Assembly: GCA_028285345.1 (NCBI GenBank)
Contig: JANQPT010000023.1
Coordinates: 44,934 to 108,933, forward strand
Direction of reading: 5' to 3'
Source of the DNA: Planctomycetales bacterium
Lineage (GTDB): Bacteria > Planctomycetota > Planctomycetia > Planctomycetales > Planctomycetaceae
Length of the DNA: 64,000 nucleotides
The notes under the pieces are model-generated. The model was not told where the DNA came from and made no database searches. It worked only from the letters and a program-made list of their open reading frames with translations. This document shows positions 1-9,524 of this stretch, in pieces (positions within the stretch are counted from its first letter, which is position 1; every line of letters begins with the position of its first letter). The translations under genes were made by a program, and so were the position numbers.

Positions 1-250
1 CGCGCACCTCTTTCGGAGCGTCCGGCTTCATGTCCCACATGTCGATCGTGCTGGGACCACCCTCCAGAAACAGCAGGATCAACGACTTGGCCGGCCCTTT
101 GCGCGGTGATGCGGCAGTCGCTTCCCAGTTGAGCAGGTGCGGCAAGGTCAACCCGCCGAACAGCCCCGTCGCCCCGACCCGCAGCATTTTTCGCCGCGAA
201 ATCCCGTCGCAGAAACCTGAGCCGCTATTGCCGACACGCAGATTGAACAT
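1..250 (-). CDS. DUF1501 family protein, N-terminal part (runs off the window)
   Basis: The minus strand reads from an ATG at 250 to the window edge with no stop, giving 83 residues. A twin-arginine motif (SRRKMLRVGATGLFGG) is followed by a segment ending KSLILLFLEGGPSTIDMWDMKPD, which is the usual start of DUF1501 proteins, a sulfatase-like family abundant in planctomycetes and probably exported through Tat. The ATG lies 14 bp after the stop of the upstream DUF1549/DUF1553 gene, so the two form an operon. The same gene pair recurs at 5023-9389. Substrate and reaction are unknown for the family; the C-terminal part is outside the window. Confidence 0.85.
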   Translation of the reverse strand, partial: MFNLRVGNSGSGFCDGISRRKMLRVGATGLFGGLTLPHLLNWEATAASPRKGPAKSLILLFLEGGPSTIDMWDMKPDAPKEVR

Positions 251-264
251 CGTTCGTCTCACTG

Positions 265-2694
265 CTAATGATTGAATATAAACTCTTTTGAATTGAGCAA
301 CGCCCACAGAATATCCTCAGCCGCGGCGCGGCGGTCGACCGCAAGATCATCAAACGCGGCCAACATCAGGTTTCTCTCTCTCTCATCGGGATATCGGCTG
401 AGCGTCGCCAAATAAAGTTCATCGATAATCTCGCGCGGCGGCGCAGCTGTCTGCGTCAGCGCCCGCACGCGGCCCCGCCGGTGCGATATCTTTCGCATGA
501 TTTCCGGTGAGTTCATCAAATGCAGCGCCTGCGCGATGCTCGGTTCATTGCTCCGCTCACATTCGCAGACACTGACCCGAGATGGCCGGCCAAAGATGCG
601 GAAGAAGTAGGACGGCATTTGGTTGTCCCAAATCTGCACCGCCCAATAACCCTCAGGCCAACCGATAAACTTTTCAGGTACGTCCGTCGCCTGAGAAATC
701 GCATCCAACAGCACCTCCGCCGGCAAAGTTCGATAAGCGGCGTGCGAATAGTTTTGCAGGTCGTCGACATTCGAACCGTTCGGCTCTGAACTCGCCTGAT
801 AGACCCGCGACGAAAGCAGCGTGTGCGTGAACGCTTTGAGGTCGTAATCGACTTCGCGCAGATGAACGGCCAGCGCGGTCATCAATGGTTCATTGGTCGC
901 GGGATTGGTGGCCCGCAGATCGTCGACCGGCTCCACGAGACCCCGGCCAAAATAGTGCGCCCACAGGCGGTTAACAATCATGCGGGCAAAGTACGGATTC
1001 TCCGCACCAGTCATCCAATCCGCCAGAGCCTGACGACGGTCCTGCACATTGCTGAAGTCGGCCGCCTGCGCGCCGAGCGCACGTGCCGGAATGACCTCCC
1101 CGTTGCGAGGATGCTTGAGATCTTCCCCACCGACCGAGAAAACCAGTTCACCGCCCGAGGCGATTCCTTTTTTCTGCACGCCGGTGAAGAACCCGGCCAG
1201 CGCGAAGTAGTCGTCCTGCCCCCACTTTTCGAAGGGATGGTGGTGGCACTGCGCGCACTCAATCCGCACGCCCAAAAACAATTGGCTCATCGAGCGGCTG
1301 ATTTTCTCCGGCGTGCCGAGTGCCTTGTACAGAGCTGCGGGGCCTTCGGCCAACGTGTTGCCGCGAACTGTGACGATCTCACGCACAAACTCGTCGTACG
1401 GACGGTTCTCGATGAACTGCCGCCGCAACCAACGGTGCATCGCCACGGCGCCTTGGGGTGTGATCGCCGCTTGATTCACATGCAATATGTCGGCCCACCG
1501 CATCGCCCAATAATCGGCGTATTCGTCCCGGTTCAGCAGTTGGCGGATGAGCTTTGATCGCTTATGTGGAGATTGATTGGCCAAGAAAGCACGCGACTCG
1601 TCGGGAGTCGGCAACATACCGATCGTGTCCAGAAACACCCGCCGCAGAAACACCGCGTCGTCGGCCGGGCCGCTGGGCTGGATGCCCAACTGCTGGAGTT
1701 TGTCCCACACAAAGCGGTCGACGAAATTCACCTCTGCAGGACGCGCAACGGTCACACCCGGTCGCGGCAATGTGACGCGACAGACGGCCACCTGCCCCAT
1801 GTATCGCACCAAGACGGCCGCTTCGCCGGGGGTCTGACTGGCCTGAACGAGCCCCCGTTCATCAACGTTCGCGATGTCGGCGGCGTTGGACGAGAACTCC
1901 GCTTCCGCCGTCACACACTGCAGGCGTCCCGCTTCGTCAATCGCCGTGACGCGGATCTGTTGGCGTCCACCCATCGCCACGGAAACCTCTGCCGGTTCGA
2001 CGCGAATGCCGACGAGTTCCGTCGAGTCGCGACGACCCCAGTTTCCCCCTTCGGCCATCCACCGCGCGATTCTTTGGTACTCCGGCCCGAGCAGACGAAT
2101 CCGCCGCCCCCCTCCGTGTGGAGTCTGGGCCGTCCCCTTTCTGAGCAGCAGGCTCTCTGCCGGGTTCAGACGGTCGATTCGCCGCCCGCGGGCAGCTTTG
2201 GTGAGTGCGTCGTAGTCGGCAGCCGCATCAAAGCCGAAGACGCTGAGCTTGAAACCGTTCTTGCCCTCCGCCTTTCCATGACAGGCACCGGCGTTGCAAC
2301 CCGCTTTGGTGAGAATGGGAATGACGTCCTGAGGAAATGACAAAGGGACAGGGTTGCGCAAACCGCTCACCGTGAGCGGCACTCGCACTTGCTCCCGCCC
2401 ATGCCGGACCACGAGTTCCGTTTGTCCCTCCGCGAGCGGTCGCAACACTCCGCGTGCGTCGATCTTCGCAATACCCTCGACGGAAAAACGATACGACACG
2501 TCGCGGGTCACATCCCGCCGCCGTCCCGAGTCGTCACTTGCCGTAACCAGCAACTGCTGCGCCGCCTCCGGCCGATCAAGTGCGACCGCCGCGGGACTGA
2601 CCTCCACCGCGGCAGCAAGTGCGTCGCTCGGCGGCGCCGCCCATGCGACCACTGTCACCAACAGCCCGAGATATCGCCGGCTCCGCGCAATCAT
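265..2694 (-). CDS. DUF1549/DUF1553 protein with Big_2-like domains and haem-binding motifs
   Basis: An exported planctomycete-type protein of 809 residues. An ATG at 2694 is preferred over the longer frame from 2829 because it places a clean signal peptide (MIARSRRYLGLLVTVVAWAA, cleavage after DALA) at the N-terminus. Two Ig-like Big_2 domains are visible at about 30-110 and 225-315. Between them sits CNAGACHG (Cys133, Cys138, His139), a spaced haem-type motif typical of this family; a classic CAQCH lies near residue 480 at the end of DUF1549. DUF1553 fills the C-terminal third. The gene is followed after 14 bp by a DUF1501 gene. The family is thought to act in periplasmic or surface electron transfer or polymer degradation, but no reaction is established. 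Confidence 0.85.
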   Translation of the reverse strand: MIARSRRYLGLLVTVVAWAAPPSDALAAAVEVSPAAVALDRPEAAQQLLVTASDDSGRRRDVTRDVSYRFSVEGIAKIDARGVLRPLAEGQTELVVRHGREQVRVPLTVSGLRNPVPLSFPQDVIPILTKAGCNAGACHGKAEGKNGFKLSVFGFDAAADYDALTKAARGRRIDRLNPAESLLLRKGTAQTPHGGGRRIRLLGPEYQRIARWMAEGGNWGRRDSTELVGIRVEPAEVSVAMGGRQQIRVTAIDEAGRLQCVTAEAEFSSNAADIANVDERGLVQASQTPGEAAVLVRYMGQVAVCRVTLPRPGVTVARPAEVNFVDRFVWDKLQQLGIQPSGPADDAVFLRRVFLDTIGMLPTPDESRAFLANQSPHKRSKLIRQLLNRDEYADYWAMRWADILHVNQAAITPQGAVAMHRWLRRQFIENRPYDEFVREIVTVRGNTLAEGPAALYKALGTPEKISRSMSQLFLGVRIECAQCHHHPFEKWGQDDYFALAGFFTGVQKKGIASGGELVFSVGGEDLKHPRNGEVIPARALGAQAADFSNVQDRRQALADWMTGAENPYFARMIVNRLWAHYFGRGLVEPVDDLRATNPATNEPLMTALAVHLREVDYDLKAFTHTLLSSRVYQASSEPNGSNVDDLQNYSHAAYRTLPAEVLLDAISQATDVPEKFIGWPEGYWAVQIWDNQMPSYFFRIFGRPSRVSVCECERSNEPSIAQALHLMNSPEIMRKISHRRGRVRALTQTAAPPREIIDELYLATLSRYPDERERNLMLAAFDDLAVDRRAAAEDILWALLNSKEFIFNH

Positions 2695-2836
2695 TCGCTG
2701 CTCAGCTCTCTGATTCGACAATCGGGATCGGAATCTCAAGCGCGAGACTATCGTACGAAATCGCCCACACATAAGCAACATCTGATACGATTGCCTCGAT
2801 CCTCGCTGGCGATGACCTGTCGCACACAATCAGCGC

Positions 2837-4846
2837 CTACTGGCTCGGACTGATTCCCGCGTCAGACCATTCTGCCGATAGCGACTGCAGCGCCTCTCGC
2901 AGTCGCGAGCGCAACGCCTGCTCCGCGGTGCGGAGCCCCGGCAGTTGTTCCTCCTCGATGCTGCGGATCGCCTGTTCGGCCTCGTCGAGTTCCTTCCGCC
3001 ATCGATTCGTCAATTCATCTTGTCCGCCGGTCTTGATGTTCTGCCTAAGTCGCTCCTGCCGTTCGGCCAGCCGCTCGGTTTCTTGAACGGCGTTTGAAAT
3101 CTCCCGCTTTTGGGATTCCAATTCCCGCTGAATCCGCAAACAGCTCAGTACGGCGGGGTCGGACGCCAGCGGTCCGTTGGCTTTGACGAGATTGTCCTCG
3201 ATCCAGCCAATCTGCAGGTTCTCGTGTGTCTTGGAAACACTGACAATTTGCACCTGCGTGCTGTCGATTCGTTGCTCGGTCACCGTGATCGTCAAAGTCG
3301 ATTTTGGAGGCAGCTCAAGCATAAACCGGAGACCGCCAGAGATTTTTGCATGCACTGCGAGCGGTTCCTCGTTGCCGTCGCGCCGTAGCGTCGCCTCTGT
3401 TTCCGGCTCGCGCAAGTTGAATACGTGATCCAAATACAATTGGAACTGCTGGTCGCGATTGTTGGTGATGTGATAGTGCGTCTTGCGTCGTTGACGCGTG
3501 CTGGTGTAGCAGAACCCTTCTGAGAGACGCAGGGCGACGACTTTGCCGCGTTGTTCTCGCGGCTCATGGCGGACCGTGACCCCGGTTTCCAGCGCGTGCG
3601 GCAGCAATCGGCTCTCATCCGTTTTCAGGGCCGGCATAATGCAACTGCCGGCATAAGCGCCTTCCTCGAAGACCGTACAGACGCCGCGGGCAAGACTAAA
3701 TGTGGCCGTGTTTGTGAAGTCGATCGAGCGATAGGGCCGCTCCGGGTGGTTTGCTTCTTTGTAGTGCAGCACCCGCTTGACTTCAGCGACCTCAAGATTA
3801 AACACCGGAATCACTGTGGAACGCTGAGCCGGAATCGTCACCGTCGACTGCGACTCGAAAACGCTGAAATCGCCGACTTCTCGAACATCGGCCGAGGGAG
3901 TTTCAGCAGTGGATCGCGAGGCAAGACTGCTAAGCCTGGAACGAGCCATCAGTTTTTGCGGAGGTTGACCTTCAATTGATGCATGAAAAAGAGTGCTCGT
4001 GTCGTCATCAATGCCCGCACCCTCGCCAAACTCGTGAGCCGCTAATTCGACCGCTCCCAGAGCCGTATCTGCAACAAGGTTGACGTGTTTGCGAGCCGGA
4101 CTCTTCGATTCCGCCAGATCGGTCGTAAACGTGATCGGCTCGCCCGTCACCACACTCACGCGGAAGTCGGTCCAGTCTTCGTCGGTATTGTTGTCGACGA
4201 TGGCGAAGCCCTGCAGTTCCGCCGCCCGCTCCTCGGCCATCCGCAGGCGGTAGGAGATCTTCCAGGCAGCGGCGGGGATCGTGTATTGTACGATCGCCTC
4301 GGCCGATTCTTCCGCAGCGCTCAGTTCCAGCTCGACGAACGTACTGTTCGGCTTGATCCGCTGATAGTTTCGCTGCAGCCCTTTGCTGATTTCTTGCTGC
4401 ACGTCTTCATCGAGAAATTGCAGGCTTTGAATCTCCCGCAAAGGGCAGCGGCGCAATCCGTCGGCCGCCAGTACAATCACCGACTTCACCTCGACCGGTT
4501 CGCCCGTGTTCGCCTCCTGTTCCTGGTGCAGGCCGACCAGCGTCCCTTCGACCGTTCCGCCGACGCGCTCCACCCGCACCTGCGTGCCGCTCAGATCCCG
4601 GGCAAGCGATTCCAGCACGTTCGCCGGGCTGATGCTGAGATTCCCTTCTAGTTCATTCGACGGGCGGAACGTGGGGGGCGACGCCAGTTTCACGTTGCCG
4701 AACACGTTGAACGACGCCAGCACGTCGGCCAGGTGATCCTGCCTGACCGGGATCGAGATCTGCTGCGTAGCGCCAACCCCGACTGCATAGCACCGCTGAA
4801 AGTCGGCAATCCCGTTCGAATAGATGATGACGTGGTTCTCGGTCAT
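2837..4846 (-). CDS. DUF4139 domain-containing protein (mucoidy-inhibitor MuiA-like)
   Basis: A 669-residue protein with no signal peptide. The segment with AWKISYRLRM and DNNTDEDWTDFRVSVVTGEP (about 190-235) is characteristic of DUF4139, and the beta-rich region around 350-530 fits the rest of the domain. The C-terminus (about 565-655) is a heptad-rich coiled coil full of Arg, Glu and Gln. Unlike typical MuiA proteins, the coiled coil is C-terminal rather than N-terminal. A strong Shine-Dalgarno (AAAGGAGG) stands 7 bases before the ATG, so the start is secure. It is divergent from the operon at 5023 and ends 142 bp before the DUF1549 gene start. Function is unknown; a structural or surface role is a guess. 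Confidence 0.75.
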   Translation of the reverse strand: MTENHVIIYSNGIADFQRCYAVGVGATQQISIPVRQDHLADVLASFNVFGNVKLASPPTFRPSNELEGNLSISPANVLESLARDLSGTQVRVERVGGTVEGTLVGLHQEQEANTGEPVEVKSVIVLAADGLRRCPLREIQSLQFLDEDVQQEISKGLQRNYQRIKPNSTFVELELSAAEESAEAIVQYTIPAAAWKISYRLRMAEERAAELQGFAIVDNNTDEDWTDFRVSVVTGEPITFTTDLAESKSPARKHVNLVADTALGAVELAAHEFGEGAGIDDDTSTLFHASIEGQPPQKLMARSRLSSLASRSTAETPSADVREVGDFSVFESQSTVTIPAQRSTVIPVFNLEVAEVKRVLHYKEANHPERPYRSIDFTNTATFSLARGVCTVFEEGAYAGSCIMPALKTDESRLLPHALETGVTVRHEPREQRGKVVALRLSEGFCYTSTRQRRKTHYHITNNRDQQFQLYLDHVFNLREPETEATLRRDGNEEPLAVHAKISGGLRFMLELPPKSTLTITVTEQRIDSTQVQIVSVSKTHENLQIGWIEDNLVKANGPLASDPAVLSCLRIQRELESQKREISNAVQETERLAERQERLRQNIKTGGQDELTNRWRKELDEAEQAIRSIEEEQLPGLRTAEQALRSRLREALQSLSAEWSDAGISPSQ

Positions 4847-5022
4847 GTGTGGTCCTCCTTTGTGGCGGAGATTGTATCACAATGGGACTACGAAGGTTGC
4901 TGCCGCTTGTCGATGTCCGTGCAATCCCGCTGTTCACAGTGGTACGATCCCGGATGTGTGTGATATTCTGGATCCTGCGCTTCGTAAGCAACAATTACGC
5001 GGAGTCAATCTGAGGAGTACCG

Positions 5023-7947
5023 ATGCGGCGCGAAGAGCGTGTTAACTTGGGGGCTTGCGACGCGGCATGGAAATCTCTAGCGGCAGGATGCCTGCTGCTC
5101 GGCCTCTGTCTAACGCCTCGCTACGACACAGCGGCGGACGATCAGGTTCGATTCTTTCGCGAAAACGTCGAACCGATTCTGGTAGGACGCTGCTTGGAGT
5201 GCCACGGCTCGGAACAAAAAGGAGGCTTGGATCTCCGCACCAAGGCGACCGCGCTCAAAGGGGGCGAGAGCGGCGCCGCCATCGAGCCGAAACAACCGGA
5301 AGAAAGCCTGCTGTATGACTACGTCCTCAACGAAGAAATGCCGCCCAAGCAGCCGCTTTCAAAAAAGGAAATCGCGATCCTCAAACAGTGGATCGAACAG
5401 GGAGCGCATTTCCCCGACAAGCCGCTCGATCCCTTTGCCGCCTCCACCGATAAACGGGCGGGATACGATTGGTGGTCGCTCCGCCCGCTCTCGTCAGCGG
5501 CGCCGCCTGAACCTGCCGGCATACCGGCGGCATGGAACAAAAACCCGATCGACCGCTTCATCTATGCGAAACTCGCAGACAAGAAGCTGCAGCCGTCACC
5601 TCCGGCAAAGCGGCGCGATTTGATTCGCCGTTTGACTTACGACCTAACCGGGCTGCCACCGACGCCGGTCGAAGTCGAGGCATTCATCAACGACAAATCC
5701 CCAGACGCCTATGAAAAGTTGGTCGACCGATTATTAGCGTCGCCGCACTACGGCGAGCAATGGGGGCGGCACTGGCTCGATGTGGTCCGGTTCGGTGAAA
5801 GCCGCGGGTTTGAGCGAAACGAGATCATCAACAACGCGTGGCCGTTTCGCGACTACGTCATCCGCTCGTTCAACGAGGACAAGCCGTTCAACCGCTTGAT
5901 TCGGGAACATCTCGCGGGCGACGTGATCGGCCCGGGAGATCCCGAGATTGAAGTGGCAACGACATTTCTGGTGAGCGGTCCGTATGACGACGTTGGGAAT
6001 CAGGATGCGGCGCAGGCGGCGCAAATTCGGGCCAACACAATTGATGAAATCATTCGCGCAACGAGCGAGTCCTTCTTGGGGCTGACGGTGGGTTGCGCCC
6101 GTTGCCACAATCACAAGTTCGACCCGATCACCCAGGACGATTACTACGGTCTGTACGCCACGTTTGCCGGCGTTAATCACGGCAGCCGCGTTGTGGCAAC
6201 GGCCGAAGCCAAACAGGCCCATGCGGCGAAGTTAAAGCCGTTGCAAGAGACGCAGACGCAACTGGAACAACAAAAGCGAGAATTGGAACAGGCCGTCACC
6301 GCGCGTGCGGACCAGTTGGCGGAAAAGCTTCAAGCGGGCTGGACCCGCCCCGCCATCAAACGGACTGGAACCGAGGAGACGTTCGACCCGGTCGAAGCGC
6401 GCTATGTGCGATTGACTGTCGACGGCGTCGACAGCAATCCGAACGGCCGTACCGGTTATCGAATTGAGGAATTCGAAGTCTGGACCGCCGGCGCAGAGAG
6501 CCGCAATGTCGCACTGGCCGCCAACGGCGCGACGGCGGAGGGGAAAAGCCGCGTCGCACAAGATTTCGACGGCGCTTACAGCGCCCGGCAAACGATCGAC
6601 GGCCGTTTCGGCGCCCGCTGGATCGCCCAAGGCCCCGAATTGACCATCACGCTGCCGCAGCCGGAAACCATCAACCGCGTCCTCTTTTCCAGCGATCGAT
6701 CGGGCGCCGCGGGAAACCACTCCGTCGCCACGTTCGTCAGCGAGTATCGCATCGCCGTTTCTAACGACGGCAAAAACTGGACTGAAATTGTCAACAGCCG
6801 TGACCGCCTGCCGGTCAACGACGCGCATCGCCGCAAACGCCTGTTCGACGCGGCGATCACAAAAGGGGAACACAAGCAACTCGGAGACCTCAACCGCAAG
6901 CTCCGCGAAGTCCGCGGCCAAATTGCGGCGGTCGCGCCGCTGCCCTCATGGTGGGTCGGCAATTTTCAGCAGCATGCCGGTCCTTATCACGTCTTTGGCG
7001 GCGGCAATCCGCAAAAAAAGGTCCAGACAGTCGTTCCAGCCAGTTTCTCGGCACTCGACCGAACGGCCAAACCGTATCGGCAAGAGAAAGAACTGCCCGA
7101 AGCGCAGCGGCGGTTGGCGCTGGCCGATTGGCTGACGGCAGACGGAAATCCGCTTCCCGCGCGCGTCCTGGCCAATCGCATTTGGCACTATCATTTCGGC
7201 ACCGGAATCGTCGCCACACCGAGCGACTTCGGCTTCATGGGCAGCCGGCCCACGCATCCGGAACTGCTTGATTGGTTGGCCGGGCAACTTCTGAAAACCG
7301 GTTGGAGACTCAAGCCGCTGCACAAGCAGATCGTCATGTCGCAAACATACCGGCAATCTTCGGCGTATCGCGAAGAGGCGGCGCAGGTCGACGCCGACAG
7401 CCGCTTGCTGTGGCGGTTCCCGCCGCGACGCATGGCGGCGGAGGAAATTCGCGACGCGATCCTGCAAGTCGCGGGCAAACTCGACAAACGCCGCGGCGGA
7501 CCGGGATTCCGGCTCTACCGCTATTTGCAGGACAACGTGGCGACGTACGTCCCGCTCGACGAATACGGCCCGCAGACATACCGCCGCAGCGTCTACCATC
7601 AGAACGCGCGGGCGGCGCGGATTGACCTGATGACCGACTTCGACAGCCCGGACTGCGCATTCGCCGCCCCGCGCCGTGCGCAGACGACCTCGCCGCTGCA
7701 GGCGCTGACCTTGATGAATCACGATTTCACGCTCGACATGTCCGCCGCCTTGGCAGCGAGGCTCCAACAAGAATCGGGGAAACAGAACTCCGTACAGCAA
7801 CAGGTGCGCCGCGGCTTTGAGTTGTGTTACTCGCGCGCGCCGTCCGCTGAGGAATCGTCAGCCTGCGCAACTCTCATCGAACAATATGGTTTGCGGGCGT
7901 TCTGCCGCGTGCTGTTGAACTCGAATGAGTTCATCTATCTGAATTGA
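5023..7947 (+). CDS. Planctomycete cytochrome C (PSCyt1) / DUF1549 / DUF1553 protein
   Basis: A 974-residue exported protein. A signal-like hydrophobic stretch (about 17-31) precedes the PSCyt1 domain, with CLECH at 57-61 as the haem-binding motif and MPPKQPLS further on. DUF1549 (PSCyt2) follows and contains a second CARCH near 358-362. A charged coiled-coil segment (about 405-435) leads into a discoidin-like beta domain ([20 protein letters not shown] and onward, about 465-600), and DUF1553 (PSD1) completes the protein. The start is set by an AGGAG 7 bases upstream. The stop overlaps the region where the DUF1501 partner begins, so the two are co-translated. The discoidin insert suggests binding to a glycan; the enzymatic role is not known. 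Confidence 0.9.
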   Translation: MRREERVNLGACDAAWKSLAAGCLLLGLCLTPRYDTAADDQVRFFRENVEPILVGRCLECHGSEQKGGLDLRTKATALKGGESGAAIEPKQPEESLLYDYVLNEEMPPKQPLSKKEIAILKQWIEQGAHFPDKPLDPFAASTDKRAGYDWWSLRPLSSAAPPEPAGIPAAWNKNPIDRFIYAKLADKKLQPSPPAKRRDLIRRLTYDLTGLPPTPVEVEAFINDKSPDAYEKLVDRLLASPHYGEQWGRHWLDVVRFGESRGFERNEIINNAWPFRDYVIRSFNEDKPFNRLIREHLAGDVIGPGDPEIEVATTFLVSGPYDDVGNQDAAQAAQIRANTIDEIIRATSESFLGLTVGCARCHNHKFDPITQDDYYGLYATFAGVNHGSRVVATAEAKQAHAAKLKPLQETQTQLEQQKRELEQAVTARADQLAEKLQAGWTRPAIKRTGTEETFDPVEARYVRLTVDGVDSNPNGRTGYRIEEFEVWTAGAESRNVALAANGATAEGKSRVAQDFDGAYSARQTIDGRFGARWIAQGPELTITLPQPETINRVLFSSDRSGAAGNHSVATFVSEYRIAVSNDGKNWTEIVNSRDRLPVNDAHRRKRLFDAAITKGEHKQLGDLNRKLREVRGQIAAVAPLPSWWVGNFQQHAGPYHVFGGGNPQKKVQTVVPASFSALDRTAKPYRQEKELPEAQRRLALADWLTADGNPLPARVLANRIWHYHFGTGIVATPSDFGFMGSRPTHPELLDWLAGQLLKTGWRLKPLHKQIVMSQTYRQSSAYREEAAQVDADSRLLWRFPPRRMAAEEIRDAILQVAGKLDKRRGGPGFRLYRYLQDNVATYVPLDEYGPQTYRRSVYHQNARAARIDLMTDFDSPDCAFAAPRRAQTTSPLQALTLMNHDFTLDMSAALAARLQQESGKQNSVQQQVRRGFELCYSRAPSAEESSACATLIEQYGLRAFCRVLLNSNEFIYLN

Positions 7948-7958
7948 CGGGACCGCAC

Positions 7959-9389
7959 ATGAGTCAACCAACCTGGATCAACCGCCGTGATTTTCTTGGC
8001 GATGTCTATACGGCATTGGCGGGGATTGGCTTGGGATCTCTATTGAGCCACCGAGCGGCGGCCGCTCAATCATGGACTCCCGGCCGCAACCAAACGCATT
8101 TCCCTGCCAAAGCAAAACGGGTGTTGCAAGTCTTCTGCCCCGGCGCCGCTTCGCACATGGACCTCTGGGAGCACAAGCCCGGCTTGGACAAAATGCACGG
8201 CAAACCGCTGCCCGGCGAAGAGAATCTCGTCAGTTTCCAAGGCAAAAACGGCACGTTGATGAAAAGCCCCTGGCCCTTCAAACCGGCCGGGGAGAGCGGC
8301 AAAATGTTCACGACAATGCTGCCTCACATGAGCCGGCACGTCGACGACATTGCCTTCATCCACTCGATGACCTCCAAGACCAACACGCACGGCCCGGGGT
8401 GCGTGTTCATGAACACCGGCCACGCGACTGAGGGCTTCCCCAGCGCCGGCGCGTGGACAGGCTATGCCTTGGGAAGCGCAAACGAGAACCTGCCGACTTA
8501 TGTCGCGATCCCCGATATCCGCGGCGAGCCGCCCAACGGCAAAGCGAATTGGAGCAACGGCTTCCTGCCGGCGCGGCATCAAGCGATGATGATGAGCGCG
8601 CAGCAGCCGATCCGCAATTTACAACTCCCCTCGTCCGTCACCAAAGCGGAGGAATCAGCGTCACGCGAACTGCTGCAATTCCTCAACAAGCGGCATGCCG
8701 ACTCGCATCCCGGTCAATCGGAACTGCGGGCGCGGATATCCGCGTACGAGTTGGCGGCCCGCATGCAGCTCTCGGCGCCAGAAGTCTCCAACCTCGCGTC
8801 CGAACCGGCCTCGGTCCACAAACTGTACGGCACCGGCGACGAAAACCCGCTGAAAGCGGCCTACGCGCGCAACTGCTTGCTCGCGCGGCGATTGCTCGAG
8901 CGCGGTGTGCGCTACGTAAACTTGTATTGCGCCTCGCGGGCGTCCGGCGTGGATGGACTCCTCAATTGGGACGCGCACAAGACGCTCAAACCGGACTACG
9001 AACGTCATTGCCCGGTCTTCGACCAACCGACCGCCGCCCTGCTGACCGACTTGAAGCAGTCAGGACTGCTGGAGGACACGCTGGTATTATGGACGACCGA
9101 ATTCGGCCGCATGCCCACACATCAAGAGGGCACCACCGGCCGCGACCACAACCCCGACGGCTTCACCTGCTGGATGATGGGCGCCGGCGTTAAAGGGGGC
9201 ACCAGCTACGGCGCCACCGACGAATTCGGCCGCCGCGCCGAAGAAAACGTCGCCACCGTCTGGGACTTTTACGCGACCGTCCTCAAACTGCTCGGCTTCG
9301 ACCACACACGGCTCACCTGGTACCACAACGGCCTCGACCGCCGCTTGACCGACGTGCACGGCCACGTGATCGACGCGATTTTGACGTGA
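7959..9389 (+). CDS. DUF1501 family protein with twin-arginine signal
   Basis: 476 residues. The ATG at 7959 gives [20 protein letters not shown], a Tat signal (NRRDFLG) followed by a hydrophobic stretch and an Ala-rich cleavage region. A TTG at 7944 would add five residues and overlap the upstream stop by 4 bp, so that start is also possible. Conserved DUF1501 blocks are present: [36 protein letters not shown], and [20 protein letters not shown] near the C-terminus, where metal ligands of alkaline-phosphatase-fold enzymes would lie. It is the second gene of an operon with the PSCyt1 protein. The pair is probably a secreted degradation or redox unit. Confidence 0.88.
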   Translation: MSQPTWINRRDFLGDVYTALAGIGLGSLLSHRAAAAQSWTPGRNQTHFPAKAKRVLQVFCPGAASHMDLWEHKPGLDKMHGKPLPGEENLVSFQGKNGTLMKSPWPFKPAGESGKMFTTMLPHMSRHVDDIAFIHSMTSKTNTHGPGCVFMNTGHATEGFPSAGAWTGYALGSANENLPTYVAIPDIRGEPPNGKANWSNGFLPARHQAMMMSAQQPIRNLQLPSSVTKAEESASRELLQFLNKRHADSHPGQSELRARISAYELAARMQLSAPEVSNLASEPASVHKLYGTGDENPLKAAYARNCLLARRLLERGVRYVNLYCASRASGVDGLLNWDAHKTLKPDYERHCPVFDQPTAALLTDLKQSGLLEDTLVLWTTEFGRMPTHQEGTTGRDHNPDGFTCWMMGAGVKGGTSYGATDEFGRRAEENVATVWDFYATVLKLLGFDHTRLTWYHNGLDRRLTDVHGHVIDAILT

Positions 9390-9524
9390 CGTCTGTCGGT
9401 TTCTCGCCGACAAAGTCTCATGAGCGGGGCGATTTGCTGGAATTGATTGGGATTGAGCAGTGTGGCTTGGTACGATGTTTGCGCAAACAGAACTCCTGAA
9501 TCCCGCGCTATCAGGGAAACACTC

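Noticed and set aside
823..1557. Long open frame opposite the DUF1549/DUF1553 gene
   Set aside because: It lies fully antisense to a well-supported gene and has His/Arg/Pro-rich translation without family resemblance, as expected for the complement of GC-rich coding DNA.
6946..7800. Open frame of about 284 codons antisense to the PSCyt1 gene
   Set aside because: Shadow of the DUF1553 region; no start signal and no recognisable domain.
9394..9412. Hairpin TGTCGG...CCGACA after the DUF1501 stop as a terminator
   Set aside because: Stem of only six bases and no T-run follows.
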